DNA of 64,000 nucleotides from Variovorax sp. PAMC26660 (GTDB taxonomy: Bacteria > Pseudomonadota > Gammaproteobacteria > Burkholderiales > Burkholderiaceae_C). The stretch covers positions 6,129,501 through 6,193,500 of the forward strand of contig NZ_CP060295.1 of NCBI RefSeq assembly GCF_014302995.1, in the 5' to 3' direction. Shown one piece after another: positions 8,645 to 17,090 of the stretch. Below the pieces are notes generated by a model. The model was given only the letters and a program-made list of their open reading frames with translations. It searched no databases and was not told where the DNA came from. The translations under genes were made by a program, and so were the position numbers. The first letter of the stretch is position 1; each line of letters starts with the position of its first letter.

Positions 8645-10135
8645 ATGACTGCGCAAGCACTATCGGCATCGGGCGCCGCCGCTTCTCCCGAGGCTTCGGT
8701 CGACCTGCTCGACCAGATCGTCGAGAAGAGCAAGGTTGCCAAGTCCGACGCGGAACACACGCGCACCAAGGACCTCATCGGCGAACTGGTCAGCCAGGTG
8801 CTCGAAGGCTCGGTGATCGTCTCCGACAACGTCTCGGCCATGATCGATGCGCGCGTTGCCGACCTCGATGCGCTCATCTCCGCGCAGCTCAGCGCCGTGA
8901 TGCACGCGCCCGAGTTCCAGAAGCTCGAAAGCACGTGGCGCGGCCTCGAATACCTGGTGAAGGAAACGCCCACCGGAACGATGCTCAAGATCAAGGTCAT
9001 CAACGCCACCAAGCGCGACCTGATCCGCGACTTCAAGGCCGCCGTCGAGTTCGACCAGAGCGCGATGTTCAAGAAGGTCTACGAAGAAGAGTTCGGCACC
9101 TTCGGCGGTGCGCCCTTCGGCGCGCTGGTCGGCGACTTCGCCGTCACCCGCCAGCCCGAGGACATGTACTTCCTCGACCAGATGGCGCACGTGGCCGCCG
9201 CAGCCCATGCGCCCTTCATCGGCGCCGCCTCGCCCGAGCTGCTGGGCCTGGAGAGCTTCGACGATCTGGGCAAGCCGCGCGACATGGCCAAGGTGTTCGA
9301 CACCGTCGAATACGCCAAGTGGAAGTCGTTCCGCGATTCGGAAGACTCGCGCTACGTGGGCCTCACGCTGCCGCGCTTCCTTGGGCGGCTGCCGTATCAC
9401 CCGCGCGACGGCACAGTGGTCGACAGCTTCAACTTCGTGGAAGACGTCGACGGCACGGACCACTCCAAGTACCTCTGGTGCAACGCGGCCTGGGCCTTCG
9501 CCACGCGGCTGACCGCTGCATTCGACGACTTCGGCTGGTGCGCCGCCATCCGTGGCGTGGAAGGCGGCGGCCTGGTCGAAGACCTGCCCACGCACACCTT
9601 CAAGACCGACGAAGGCGAGATCGCGCTCAAGTGCCCGACCGAGATTGCCATCACCGACCGGCGTGAAAAAGAGCTGAGCGACCTCGGCTTCATTCCGCTC
9701 GTGCATTGCAAGAACTCGGACTACGCGGCTTTCTTCGGCGCGCAGTCACTGCAAAAGCCCAAGAAGTACAACACCGACAGCGCCAACGCCAACGCAGTGC
9801 TGTCGGCGCAGTTGCAGTACATCTTCTCTGTGTCCCGCATCGCGCATTACCTCAAGGCCATGATGCGCGACAAGATCGGCAGCTTTGCCTCGGCACAGAA
9901 CGTCGAACAGTTCCTCAACCGCTGGATCGCGCAGTACGTGCTGCTCGACGACAACGCGACGCAGGAACAGAAGGCGCAATTCCCCCTGCGGGAAGCGGCC
10001 ATCCAGGTGGGCGAAGTGCCTGGCCGGCCTGGCGTGTACCGCGCGGTTGCTTTCCTGCGGCCGCACTTCCAACTGGATGAGCTGTCGATTTCACTGCGCC
10101 TGGTCGCCGATCTGCCGAAGTCAGTGAACAAGTAA
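8645..10135 (+). CDS. tssC: T6SS contractile sheath large subunit TssC (VipB)
   Basis: The 496-residue protein is a full-length TssC/VipB, with the typical segments SAVMHAPEFQKLESTWRGL near residue 85-100 and RFLGRLPY in the middle. It packs with TssB into the sheath. The N-terminal helical part contains the segment recognised by the recycling ATPase TssH after contraction. It is spaced two bases from tssB. A gap of about 90 bases before hcp allows separate control of hcp. Confidence 0.97.
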   Translation: MTAQALSASGAAASPEASVDLLDQIVEKSKVAKSDAEHTRTKDLIGELVSQVLEGSVIVSDNVSAMIDARVADLDALISAQLSAVMHAPEFQKLESTWRGLEYLVKETPTGTMLKIKVINATKRDLIRDFKAAVEFDQSAMFKKVYEEEFGTFGGAPFGALVGDFAVTRQPEDMYFLDQMAHVAAAAHAPFIGAASPELLGLESFDDLGKPRDMAKVFDTVEYAKWKSFRDSEDSRYVGLTLPRFLGRLPYHPRDGTVVDSFNFVEDVDGTDHSKYLWCNAAWAFATRLTAAFDDFGWCAAIRGVEGGGLVEDLPTHTFKTDEGEIALKCPTEIAITDRREKELSDLGFIPLVHCKNSDYAAFFGAQSLQKPKKYNTDSANANAVLSAQLQYIFSVSRIAHYLKAMMRDKIGSFASAQNVEQFLNRWIAQYVLLDDNATQEQKAQFPLREAAIQVGEVPGRPGVYRAVAFLRPHFQLDELSISLRLVADLPKSVNK

Positions 10136-10193
10136 GAAGGGGCGGATCGGGAGCGCGGCCATGCGGCTGCGCATCAACTCGTTAGTCAATTGG

Positions 10194-10209
10194 TCAATCA
10201 ATCAATCAA
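10194..10209 (+). repeat. Four tandem TCAA units in the hcp leader
   Basis: Four perfect TCAA units (equivalently CAAT) lie 14 bases before the hcp start, between tssC and the ribosome site GGGGAAG. Longer tetranucleotide tracts in such positions can vary translation by slippage. Four copies are few, so this is only noted. Confidence 0.3.
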
Positions 10210-10223
10210 GTAGGGGAAGAAAC

Positions 10224-10736
10224 ATGAAAGATATCTACGTCAAGTTCGGCAGCCCGGCCATCAACGGTGAGTCGCAGGACAAGGACCACAAGGACTGGAT
10301 CGAAGTCAGCTCGTGGCAGCACTCCATCGTGCAGCCGCGTTCGGCCACTGCATCGACCGCCGGCGGCCACACCGCCGAGCGCTGCGAGCATGGCGAAATG
10401 ATCTTCACCAAGGACATGGACGTCGTAAGCCCGCTGCTGTACCAGCACGCTTCGGGCGGCACCACCTTCGACGAAGTGACGGTGCAGTTCTACCGCGCCG
10501 ACGGCGAAGGCAAGCGCGTGCAGTACATGGAGATCAAGCTCAAGTACGTGCTGATCGCCAGCGTGAACCCGAAGGTCGTGAGCACCGACGTGGCCAGCGT
10601 GCCCAGCGAGACCTTCTCGCTGAAGTACGCCGCCGTGCAATGGAAGTACACGCAGCAAAAGATCGGCGGCAACCAGGGCGGTAATTCGCAAGGCGCCTGG
10701 AGCCTCACGAAGAACGACAAGACCTACTCGGTCTGA
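10224..10736 (+). CDS. hcp: T6SS inner-tube protein Hcp (TssD)
   Basis: This 170-residue Hcp forms the hexameric inner tube and carries small effectors in its lumen. It starts MKDIYVKFGSPAINGES and has the family's later segment VTVQFYRADGEGKRVQYMEI. The start chosen is the ATG at 10224, preceded by GGGGAAG; a longer in-frame reading from 10161 adds 21 residues unlike any Hcp. A strong terminator follows, which probably makes hcp transcripts abundant relative to the downstream baseplate genes. Confidence 0.96.
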   Translation: MKDIYVKFGSPAINGESQDKDHKDWIEVSSWQHSIVQPRSATASTAGGHTAERCEHGEMIFTKDMDVVSPLLYQHASGGTTFDEVTVQFYRADGEGKRVQYMEIKLKYVLIASVNPKVVSTDVASVPSETFSLKYAAVQWKYTQQKIGGNQGGNSQGAWSLTKNDKTYSV

Positions 10737-10755
10737 CGCCAGTCGGGCAATGCTG

Positions 10756-10784
10756 ACCGCGGCGAGAGGCCGCGGTTTCTTTTT
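10756..10784 (+). terminator. Rho-independent terminator after hcp
   Basis: An 8-bp GC-rich stem (ACCGCGGC pairing with GCCGCGGT around a 5-base loop) is followed directly by TTTCTTTTT, 20 bases after the hcp stop. It should reduce read-through into tssE. This is a common device for raising Hcp over baseplate subunits. Confidence 0.8.
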
Positions 10785-10841
10785 GGCGCCGCGTCCACGC
10801 GCGGTGCCGTGCCCGATATCCGGACGCACGAGGGGGGACCC

Positions 10842-11333
10842 ATGACCGAATTCGAACCGGGCTTGCTCGACAAACTGTTCGACGACGACTGGCGCGGGCC
10901 GGCTTCACCGGTGCTCAGGTATCTGTCGCTCGAAGAAGTCAAGAACATGGTCGCCCGCGACCTTGAATCCCTGCTCAACACGCGCATGGTCTTCAGCGAC
11001 GCGAAGCTGGAGACTTTCCCCGAATGCCGGCGTTCCGTCATGACCTACGGCCTGAGCGATTTCTCGGGCCTGAGTCTCGCAAGCCACTACGACCGATCGT
11101 TCATCTGCCGCTCGCTGGAGCAGGCCATCGGCCGCCATGAGTCGCGCTTGCGCGATGTCGTGGTGTCGCTGGAAGTCGATGCACAGACCAGCACCAACAT
11201 GCTTTATTTCGGAATCAACGCCTTGCTCGTGCTGCCTGATCTGGCCGAGCCGGTGAACTTCGACGCCATGCTGCAGCCCACGACGCTGCAGTACTCGATC
11301 ACGCGCGGCACCGGCAAGAGCCGGTTCGCCTAG
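10842..11333 (+). CDS. tssE: T6SS baseplate protein TssE (gp25-like)
   Basis: The 163-residue protein belongs to the gp25/lysozyme-like baseplate family, which initiates sheath assembly, and has the typical SLEEVKNMVARDLESLLNTR segment (about residues 28-47). The start is the ATG at 10842, preceded by GAGGGGGG. An upstream GTG in frame at 10809 has no better support. It is six bases ahead of tssF and begins the tssE-F-G-H run. Confidence 0.93.
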   Translation: MTEFEPGLLDKLFDDDWRGPASPVLRYLSLEEVKNMVARDLESLLNTRMVFSDAKLETFPECRRSVMTYGLSDFSGLSLASHYDRSFICRSLEQAIGRHESRLRDVVVSLEVDAQTSTNMLYFGINALLVLPDLAEPVNFDAMLQPTTLQYSITRGTGKSRFA

Positions 11334-11339
11334 GACACC

Positions 11340-13190
11340 ATGGACGAGTTGCTGCCCTTCTACGAGCGAGAGCTGGCCTTCCTGCGCAGCTACTCGCAGG
11401 AGTTCGCCAAGGGCTATCCGAAGATCGCGGCGCGCCTGGCCATTTCCGCCGACAGCAGCGAAGACCCGCATGTCGAGCGAATGATCCAGTCGTTCGCGCT
11501 GCTCACCGCCCGCATCAGCAAGAAGCTCGACGACGACTATCCCGAGCTGACCGAAGCACTGCTCGAGGTGCTCTATCCGCACTACCTGCGGCCCTTTCCC
11601 TCCTGCTCGATCGCGCAGTTCGACGCCGGCGGCGCTGCGCTCGCGAAGCTGAGCAAGCCCATCACCATCGCGCGCGGCACCGAGCTCACCTCGCAGCCGG
11701 TGCGCGGCGGCGCCTGCCGCTTTCGCAGCGTCTTCGACGTGACGCTGGCGGCGGTGCAGGTGTCCAACGTGGTGTTCCATTCGGTGGTGAACGCGCCCGC
11801 GCATGCCTCGTTGCCGCGCAATGCCACGGGGTGCCTGTCGGTCACGCTGGAGGCCACCGGCGAACAGAAATCGCTGGGCACGCTGGCGCTGACCATGGCG
11901 CGCCTGCGCACCTTCATCGACGCCGAGCCTTCGCTTGCCACCGCGCTGGCCGATGTCATCTTCCTGAAGACAGCCGCCGTCTTCGTGGAGCCCGAGCGCA
12001 GCGGCAAATGGACGCTGGTGCCGGGCGAGGCACTGCACCCCGTGGGCTTCGACGAGGCCGATGCACTCATCGAACTGCCGCCGCGCTCACACCCGGCCTA
12101 CCGCCTCCTGAGCGAGTATTTCGCGTTCCCCGAGAAGTTCAACTTCGTTGACGTCGACCTGGCGAACGCCATGCGCCACATCGGCTCGTGCCGCTCGATC
12201 ACGCTGCACTTGGTGATGACCGGCGTGCGCGCCGATTCGCCCACGGCGCGACTGCTCGAGGGCGTTTCCAGCCGCAACCTGCGGCTGGGTTGCACGCCCG
12301 TCATCAACCTGTTCAAGCAACGCAGCGATCCGATCCGCGTCACGCATGCCGCTGCCGCCTATCCGGTGGTGGCCGATGCGCGCCGGGCCTTCGGCTTCGA
12401 GGTCTACAGCATCGACTCGGTCAAGCTCGTCAAGCAGACCGCCGAGGGCGACGCCTACATCGAGTTCAGGCCCTTCTATTCGCTGCACCACGGCGAGCAT
12501 CCGAAGGAAGCCGAGCACTACTGGTTCGCGCGGCGCAACGAACTCGTGGCGCAGCGCAGCCCGGGCTACGAGACCGAACTTTCGATCGTCGACATCGACT
12601 TCCAACCCTCGCTGCCGCAGACCGAAACGCTGAGCATCGACCTCACCTGCACCAACCGCGACCTGCCGCACTCGCTGGCCTTCGGCCTGCCCGGCGGCGA
12701 CCTGTTCATCGAAGGCAACTCGGTGGCACGCTCGATCCGCATGCTGCGCCGCCCCACGCAGACGCTGCGCATGCCGCGCGGCAAGGGCGTGCAATGGCGG
12801 CTGGTGTCGCACCTGTCGCTTAACCACCTGTCGCTGGCCACCAGCGGACTGCCGGCGCTGAAAGAGATGCTGCGCCTGTACGACCTCGGCCGCTCGGCCG
12901 TGTCGGCGCGGCAGATCGAGGCCATCACCGCCATCGAGCAGAAGGCCACCACCCAGTGGCTGCCGGGCAAGCCCTTCGCCACCTTCGTGCGCGGCATCGA
13001 GCTCACGCTCACGGTGGACGAGGCCGGCTTCGTGGGCAGCAGCCTGCAGGCCTTCGCCCGCGTGATGGATCATTTCTTCGGTCTCTATGTGCACCTGAAC
13101 AGCTTCACCCAACTGGTGATCGTTTCGGCGCGCGACAAGGAGGAGCTGGTGCGATGCAAACCCCGCAGCGGCGAATCGATCCTGCTGTAG
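11340..13190 (+). CDS. tssF: T6SS baseplate protein TssF
   Basis: The 616-residue protein is a full-length TssF. It opens with the diagnostic LLPFYERELAFLRSYSQEFA (residues 4-23) and has the conserved LLEVLYPHYLRPFPSC segment near 75-90. TssF and TssG form the wedge of the baseplate and recruit TssK. Its 3' end overlaps tssG by 37 bases in a different frame, implying coupled translation. Confidence 0.96.
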   Translation: MDELLPFYERELAFLRSYSQEFAKGYPKIAARLAISADSSEDPHVERMIQSFALLTARISKKLDDDYPELTEALLEVLYPHYLRPFPSCSIAQFDAGGAALAKLSKPITIARGTELTSQPVRGGACRFRSVFDVTLAAVQVSNVVFHSVVNAPAHASLPRNATGCLSVTLEATGEQKSLGTLALTMARLRTFIDAEPSLATALADVIFLKTAAVFVEPERSGKWTLVPGEALHPVGFDEADALIELPPRSHPAYRLLSEYFAFPEKFNFVDVDLANAMRHIGSCRSITLHLVMTGVRADSPTARLLEGVSSRNLRLGCTPVINLFKQRSDPIRVTHAAAAYPVVADARRAFGFEVYSIDSVKLVKQTAEGDAYIEFRPFYSLHHGEHPKEAEHYWFARRNELVAQRSPGYETELSIVDIDFQPSLPQTETLSIDLTCTNRDLPHSLAFGLPGGDLFIEGNSVARSIRMLRRPTQTLRMPRGKGVQWRLVSHLSLNHLSLATSGLPALKEMLRLYDLGRSAVSARQIEAITAIEQKATTQWLPGKPFATFVRGIELTLTVDEAGFVGSSLQAFARVMDHFFGLYVHLNSFTQLVIVSARDKEELVRCKPRSGESILL

Positions 13191-14275
13191 CCGACCGGCT
13201 GCTGCGCGAACCCTACCGCTTCGAGTTCTTCCAGGCGGTGCGGCTGATCGAGCTCGTGCTGTTGCGACGGCAGGAGCGCGATGTGCACCATCGCCTGGTG
13301 CCCGGCGAGCGCATGGTGTCGCGCTGGGTGCGCTTTCGCAGCTCCACGAGCCTGAACTTTCCGCCCAGCGAGATCGAGGCACTGACGGTGCGCGATGCGG
13401 TGGGGCAGCTCGTATCGGCCGCCGAATGGTGCGAGCCCTCGGCGCTGCCCGATGACGACGGCGCGCTCAGTCGGATCGAACTCACGCCTGCCTCCTTCGG
13501 CATGCTGGGTGTGTCGGGCGCCTTGCCGATCGTCTACACCGAGATGCTGATGCGGCGGGAGCAACACCTGCGAGACAGCTCGGCACGCGCCTTTCTCGAC
13601 GTGTTCAGCAACCGCGCCGCCGCGCTGTTCTATGCGGCCTGGCGCAAGTACCGCCTGCCGCTGCACTACGAGCACGAGCGCAGCCGCGCCTACCTGCCGG
13701 TGCTGCTGTCGATGGCCGGGCTGGAGCACACGGCGCAGCGCGATCCGCTGACCGACGGCACGGGCACGGTGTTCGACGAAACCGTGGCCGGCTACGCGGC
13801 GGCCGTGCGGCACCGGCCGATGTCGGCCGCCTACCTGCAGCGCGTGCTGTCCGACTACTTTCGCAGCACGATCCGCATCGAGCAGTTCCTGGGCAAGTGG
13901 TACGACATGCCAGAGCAGCAGCGCTCCAAGCTGGGCGAGGGCAATGTGAGCCTTGGGCAGAACGCGATGGCGGGCGAGCGCATCTGGCAGCGCGACCTGC
14001 GCATCCGTCTGTGGATAGGCCCGCTCAAGCGCAGCGCGCTGCGCGAATTCTTTCCGGGCCGCGCGCATGCGAAGGCGCTCGAAAAAATGCTGGCACTGCT
14101 TGCCGGCGTGACCTGCGAATACGAGGTGCGCCTGATCCTGGCACGCGAAGAAGTCAGCGCGGTGCAGCTGAGCGACAGCGGTGGCAGCCACCTGGGGTGG
14201 GACAGCTTCATCACCACCAGTGAGGCTGAAAGCGACCGCAGCGACACCCAGTACGAACTCCAGCCCCTGCAGTGA
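13154..14275 (+). CDS. tssG: T6SS baseplate protein TssG
   Basis: The 373-residue protein is TssG, with the signature PYRFEFFQAVRLIE near residues 20-33 and RFRSSTSLNFPPSEI. The start chosen is the ATG inside the end of tssF (MQTPQRRID). The frame is open earlier, but that part only shadows tssF. It pairs with TssF in the baseplate wedge. Confidence 0.94.
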   Translation: MQTPQRRIDPAVADRLLREPYRFEFFQAVRLIELVLLRRQERDVHHRLVPGERMVSRWVRFRSSTSLNFPPSEIEALTVRDAVGQLVSAAEWCEPSALPDDDGALSRIELTPASFGMLGVSGALPIVYTEMLMRREQHLRDSSARAFLDVFSNRAAALFYAAWRKYRLPLHYEHERSRAYLPVLLSMAGLEHTAQRDPLTDGTGTVFDETVAGYAAAVRHRPMSAAYLQRVLSDYFRSTIRIEQFLGKWYDMPEQQRSKLGEGNVSLGQNAMAGERIWQRDLRIRLWIGPLKRSALREFFPGRAHAKALEKMLALLAGVTCEYEVRLILAREEVSAVQLSDSGGSHLGWDSFITTSEAESDRSDTQYELQPLQ

Positions 14276-14319
14276 CCGACCGTTCAACGAAGAAGACCGA
14301 CAGAAGACAACCATCGCTC

Positions 14320-17052
14320 ATGAGCACATCGCTGAAAACACTGATCACCAAGCTCAACGGCAGCGCACGCATGGCGACGCAGCGCGCCGCCAATCTGTGC
14401 CTGGCCAATGGCCACTATGAAGTGGACCTGGAACACCTGTTCCTGGCCCTGCTGGAGCAGACCGACAACGACCTTGCGCGCGTGCTGCGCGCCAACCGCA
14501 TCAGCGCGACCGCGATCCAGTCCGATCTTGAACGCGAGATCCAGACCTTCAAGAACGGCAACACCCGCACGCCTGTGTTCTCGCAGCATCTGCAGCAGCT
14601 GTTCCAGCAAGCGTGGCTGCTGGCCTCGCTCGATGCGCACGTGGCGCAGATCCGCTCGGGCCATTTGCTGCTGGCGCTGCTAACAGAGCCCGACCTTGCG
14701 CAGCTCGCGCAGCGTGGCTCGCCGCTGTTCGCGAAGATCCGCCTCGAAGATTTGAAGCACGACTTCGACAAGCTCACCGATGGTTCGAGCGAAGCGGTGG
14801 AAGCCGGTGCATCGTCGGATGCTGCCGGTGGTGATGCGCCGCAGTCACCGGCCGATGCGCCGACGGCGGGCGCACCCGCCAAAACGCCTGCGCTCGACCA
14901 GTTCACCACCAACCTCACGCAGCGCGCACGCGACGGCGCGCTCGACCCCGTGATCGGCCGCGACACCGAGATCCGCCAGGTCATCGACATCCTGATGCGC
15001 CGGCGCCAGAACAACCCCATCCTCACTGGCGAGGCCGGCGTCGGCAAGACGGCGGTGGTCGAAGGGCTTGCGCTGCGCATTGCGTCGCAGGACGTGCCCG
15101 AGTCGCTGCGCGCCGTGGCGCTGCACACGCTCGACATGGGGCTGCTGCAGGCCGGCGCGAGCGTCAAGGGCGAGTTCGAGAACCGCCTGAAGAACGTCAT
15201 TGCCGAAGTCAAGAAGAGCCCGCATCCCATCGTGCTCTTCATCGACGAGGCCCACACCATGATCGGCGCCGGCGGCCAGGCCGGGCAGAGCGATGCGGCC
15301 AACCTGCTCAAGCCCGCGCTCGCGCGTGGCGAGCTGCGCACCATTGCCGCCACCACCTGGGGCGAGTACAAGAAATACTTCGAGAAGGACGCGGCGCTCG
15401 CGCGGCGCTTCCAGGTCGTGAAAGTCGAAGAGCCCAGCGAAACGCTGGCCGCTGCCATGCTGCGCGGCATGGTGCCGCTGATGGAAAAGCACTTCAACAT
15501 CCGCGTGCTCGACGAAGCCATCACCGAGGCTGTGCGCCTGTCGCACCGCTACATCAGCGGCCGCCAGTTGCCCGACAAGGCGGTGAGCGTGCTCGACACT
15601 GCCTGCGCCAAGGTCGCACTCGGCCAGAGCGCCACGCCCGCGCTCATCGAGGAAGCCAACCGCGGCCTCGAACGCATCGAGGCCGAGAGCGCAGCGCTGG
15701 TGCGCGACACGGCTGCCGGTGGACGCCACGAAGCGCGACAGGCTGAACTGGCCGAACAGAAAGCGGCGCTGCAGGCCGAGTTGGCCGCGAGCCAGCAACG
15801 GCTGGTGGAGGAGGGGGCGCTGGTCGAACGCATCCGCGCGCTGCGTGCGCAGCGCGATGCGCCTGCTGCAACCGATGCAGCGGCCGAGCCTCATCCGCCC
15901 GCAGAAAAGGCCGCACCGGCCCGCACCACCGGTCGCAAGAAAACCGCTGCCGCCGCGGACCCTGAGCGCGATCAACTCGACGCCTTGCTGGCCGAACTGC
16001 GCGCGCTGCAGGGCAGCACGCCGATGGTGCCGCTGCAGGTCGACGGCCTTGTCGTTGCGGAGATCGTCTCTGCGTGGACCGGCGTGCCGTTGGGCCGCAT
16101 GGTCAAGGACGAGATCAAGACCGTGCGCAGCCTGGACACCCTGCTGGCCGAGCGCGTGATCGGCCAGGACCACGCGCTCGCTGCCGTGGCCCAGCGCGTG
16201 CGCACCGCCAGCGCACGCCTCGAAGACCCCAACAAGCCGCGCGGCGTGTTCATGTTCGTCGGCCCCTCGGGCGTCGGCAAGACCGAGACCGCGCTCGCGC
16301 TGGCCGACATTCTTTATGGCGGCGAGAAGAAGCTCATCACCATCAACATGAGCGAGTACCAGGAGGCGCACAGCGTCTCGGGCCTGAAGGGCTCGCCGCC
16401 CGGCTACGTGGGGTATGGCGAAGGGGGCGTGCTCACCGAAGCCGTGCGCCGCCAGCCCTACAGCGTGGTGCTGCTCGACGAAGTCGAGAAGGCGCACCCC
16501 GATGTACTCGAGATGTTCTTCCAAGTGTTCGACAAAGGAATGATGGACGATGCCGAAGGCCGCGAGATCGACTTTCGCAACACGCTGATCATCCTCACCT
16601 CGAACATCGGTTCGTCGCAGATCATGCAGGCCTGTCTCAACAAGGCCGACGACGAGCGCCCCGCGCCCGACGCGCTGGCCGATGCCTTGCGCCCCGTGCT
16701 CATGAAGTCCTTCAAGCCGGCCTTTCTCGGCCGCATGAAGGTGGCGCCGTTCTATCCGATCACCGATGCGGTGTTGGAGCAGATCATCGCGCTCAAGCTC
16801 GGCCGCATCCGCGACCGCATCGCGAACAACCACAAGGCCGTGTTCGAGTGGGACGACGCGCTGGTGGAGGCCGTGCTTGCGCGTTGCACCGAAGTCGATT
16901 CGGGCGCACGCAATGTCGATCACATCCTCAACGGCACGCTGCTGCCCGAGATCGCGGAGGTCGTGCTCACGCGCATGGCCGACGAGGCGCCGCTCGCCAG
17001 GATCAAGGCCAGCTGCAGCAAGAGCGGCGAGTTCCGCTACCGGGTCACCTAG
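14320..17052 (+). CDS. tssH: T6SS sheath-recycling AAA+ ATPase TssH (ClpV)
   Basis: The roughly 910-residue protein is a class I Clp ATPase. It has an N-terminal Clp_N domain (about 1-150) that recognises TssC, a first AAA+ domain with Walker A GEAGVGKT at 237-244 and Walker B VLFIDEA, a middle coiled-coil region near 450-530, and a second AAA+ domain with GPSGVGKT at 648-655. It disassembles contracted sheath for re-use. The start is taken as the ATG at 14320 (MSTSLKTLITKLN). A GTG at 14272 overlapping the tssG stop would add 16 residues and cannot be excluded. Confidence 0.95.
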   Translation: MSTSLKTLITKLNGSARMATQRAANLCLANGHYEVDLEHLFLALLEQTDNDLARVLRANRISATAIQSDLEREIQTFKNGNTRTPVFSQHLQQLFQQAWLLASLDAHVAQIRSGHLLLALLTEPDLAQLAQRGSPLFAKIRLEDLKHDFDKLTDGSSEAVEAGASSDAAGGDAPQSPADAPTAGAPAKTPALDQFTTNLTQRARDGALDPVIGRDTEIRQVIDILMRRRQNNPILTGEAGVGKTAVVEGLALRIASQDVPESLRAVALHTLDMGLLQAGASVKGEFENRLKNVIAEVKKSPHPIVLFIDEAHTMIGAGGQAGQSDAANLLKPALARGELRTIAATTWGEYKKYFEKDAALARRFQVVKVEEPSETLAAAMLRGMVPLMEKHFNIRVLDEAITEAVRLSHRYISGRQLPDKAVSVLDTACAKVALGQSATPALIEEANRGLERIEAESAALVRDTAAGGRHEARQAELAEQKAALQAELAASQQRLVEEGALVERIRALRAQRDAPAATDAAAEPHPPAEKAAPARTTGRKKTAAAADPERDQLDALLAELRALQGSTPMVPLQVDGLVVAEIVSAWTGVPLGRMVKDEIKTVRSLDTLLAERVIGQDHALAAVAQRVRTASARLEDPNKPRGVFMFVGPSGVGKTETALALADILYGGEKKLITINMSEYQEAHSVSGLKGSPPGYVGYGEGGVLTEAVRRQPYSVVLLDEVEKAHPDVLEMFFQVFDKGMMDDAEGREIDFRNTLIILTSNIGSSQIMQACLNKADDERPAPDALADALRPVLMKSFKPAFLGRMKVAPFYPITDAVLEQIIALKLGRIRDRIANNHKAVFEWDDALVEAVLARCTEVDSGARNVDHILNGTLLPEIAEVVLTRMADEAPLARIKASCSKSGEFRYRVT

Positions 17053-17090
17053 GCGCGGCAGCGGTTCGGGTCAATGGGAGAACTACAAAT

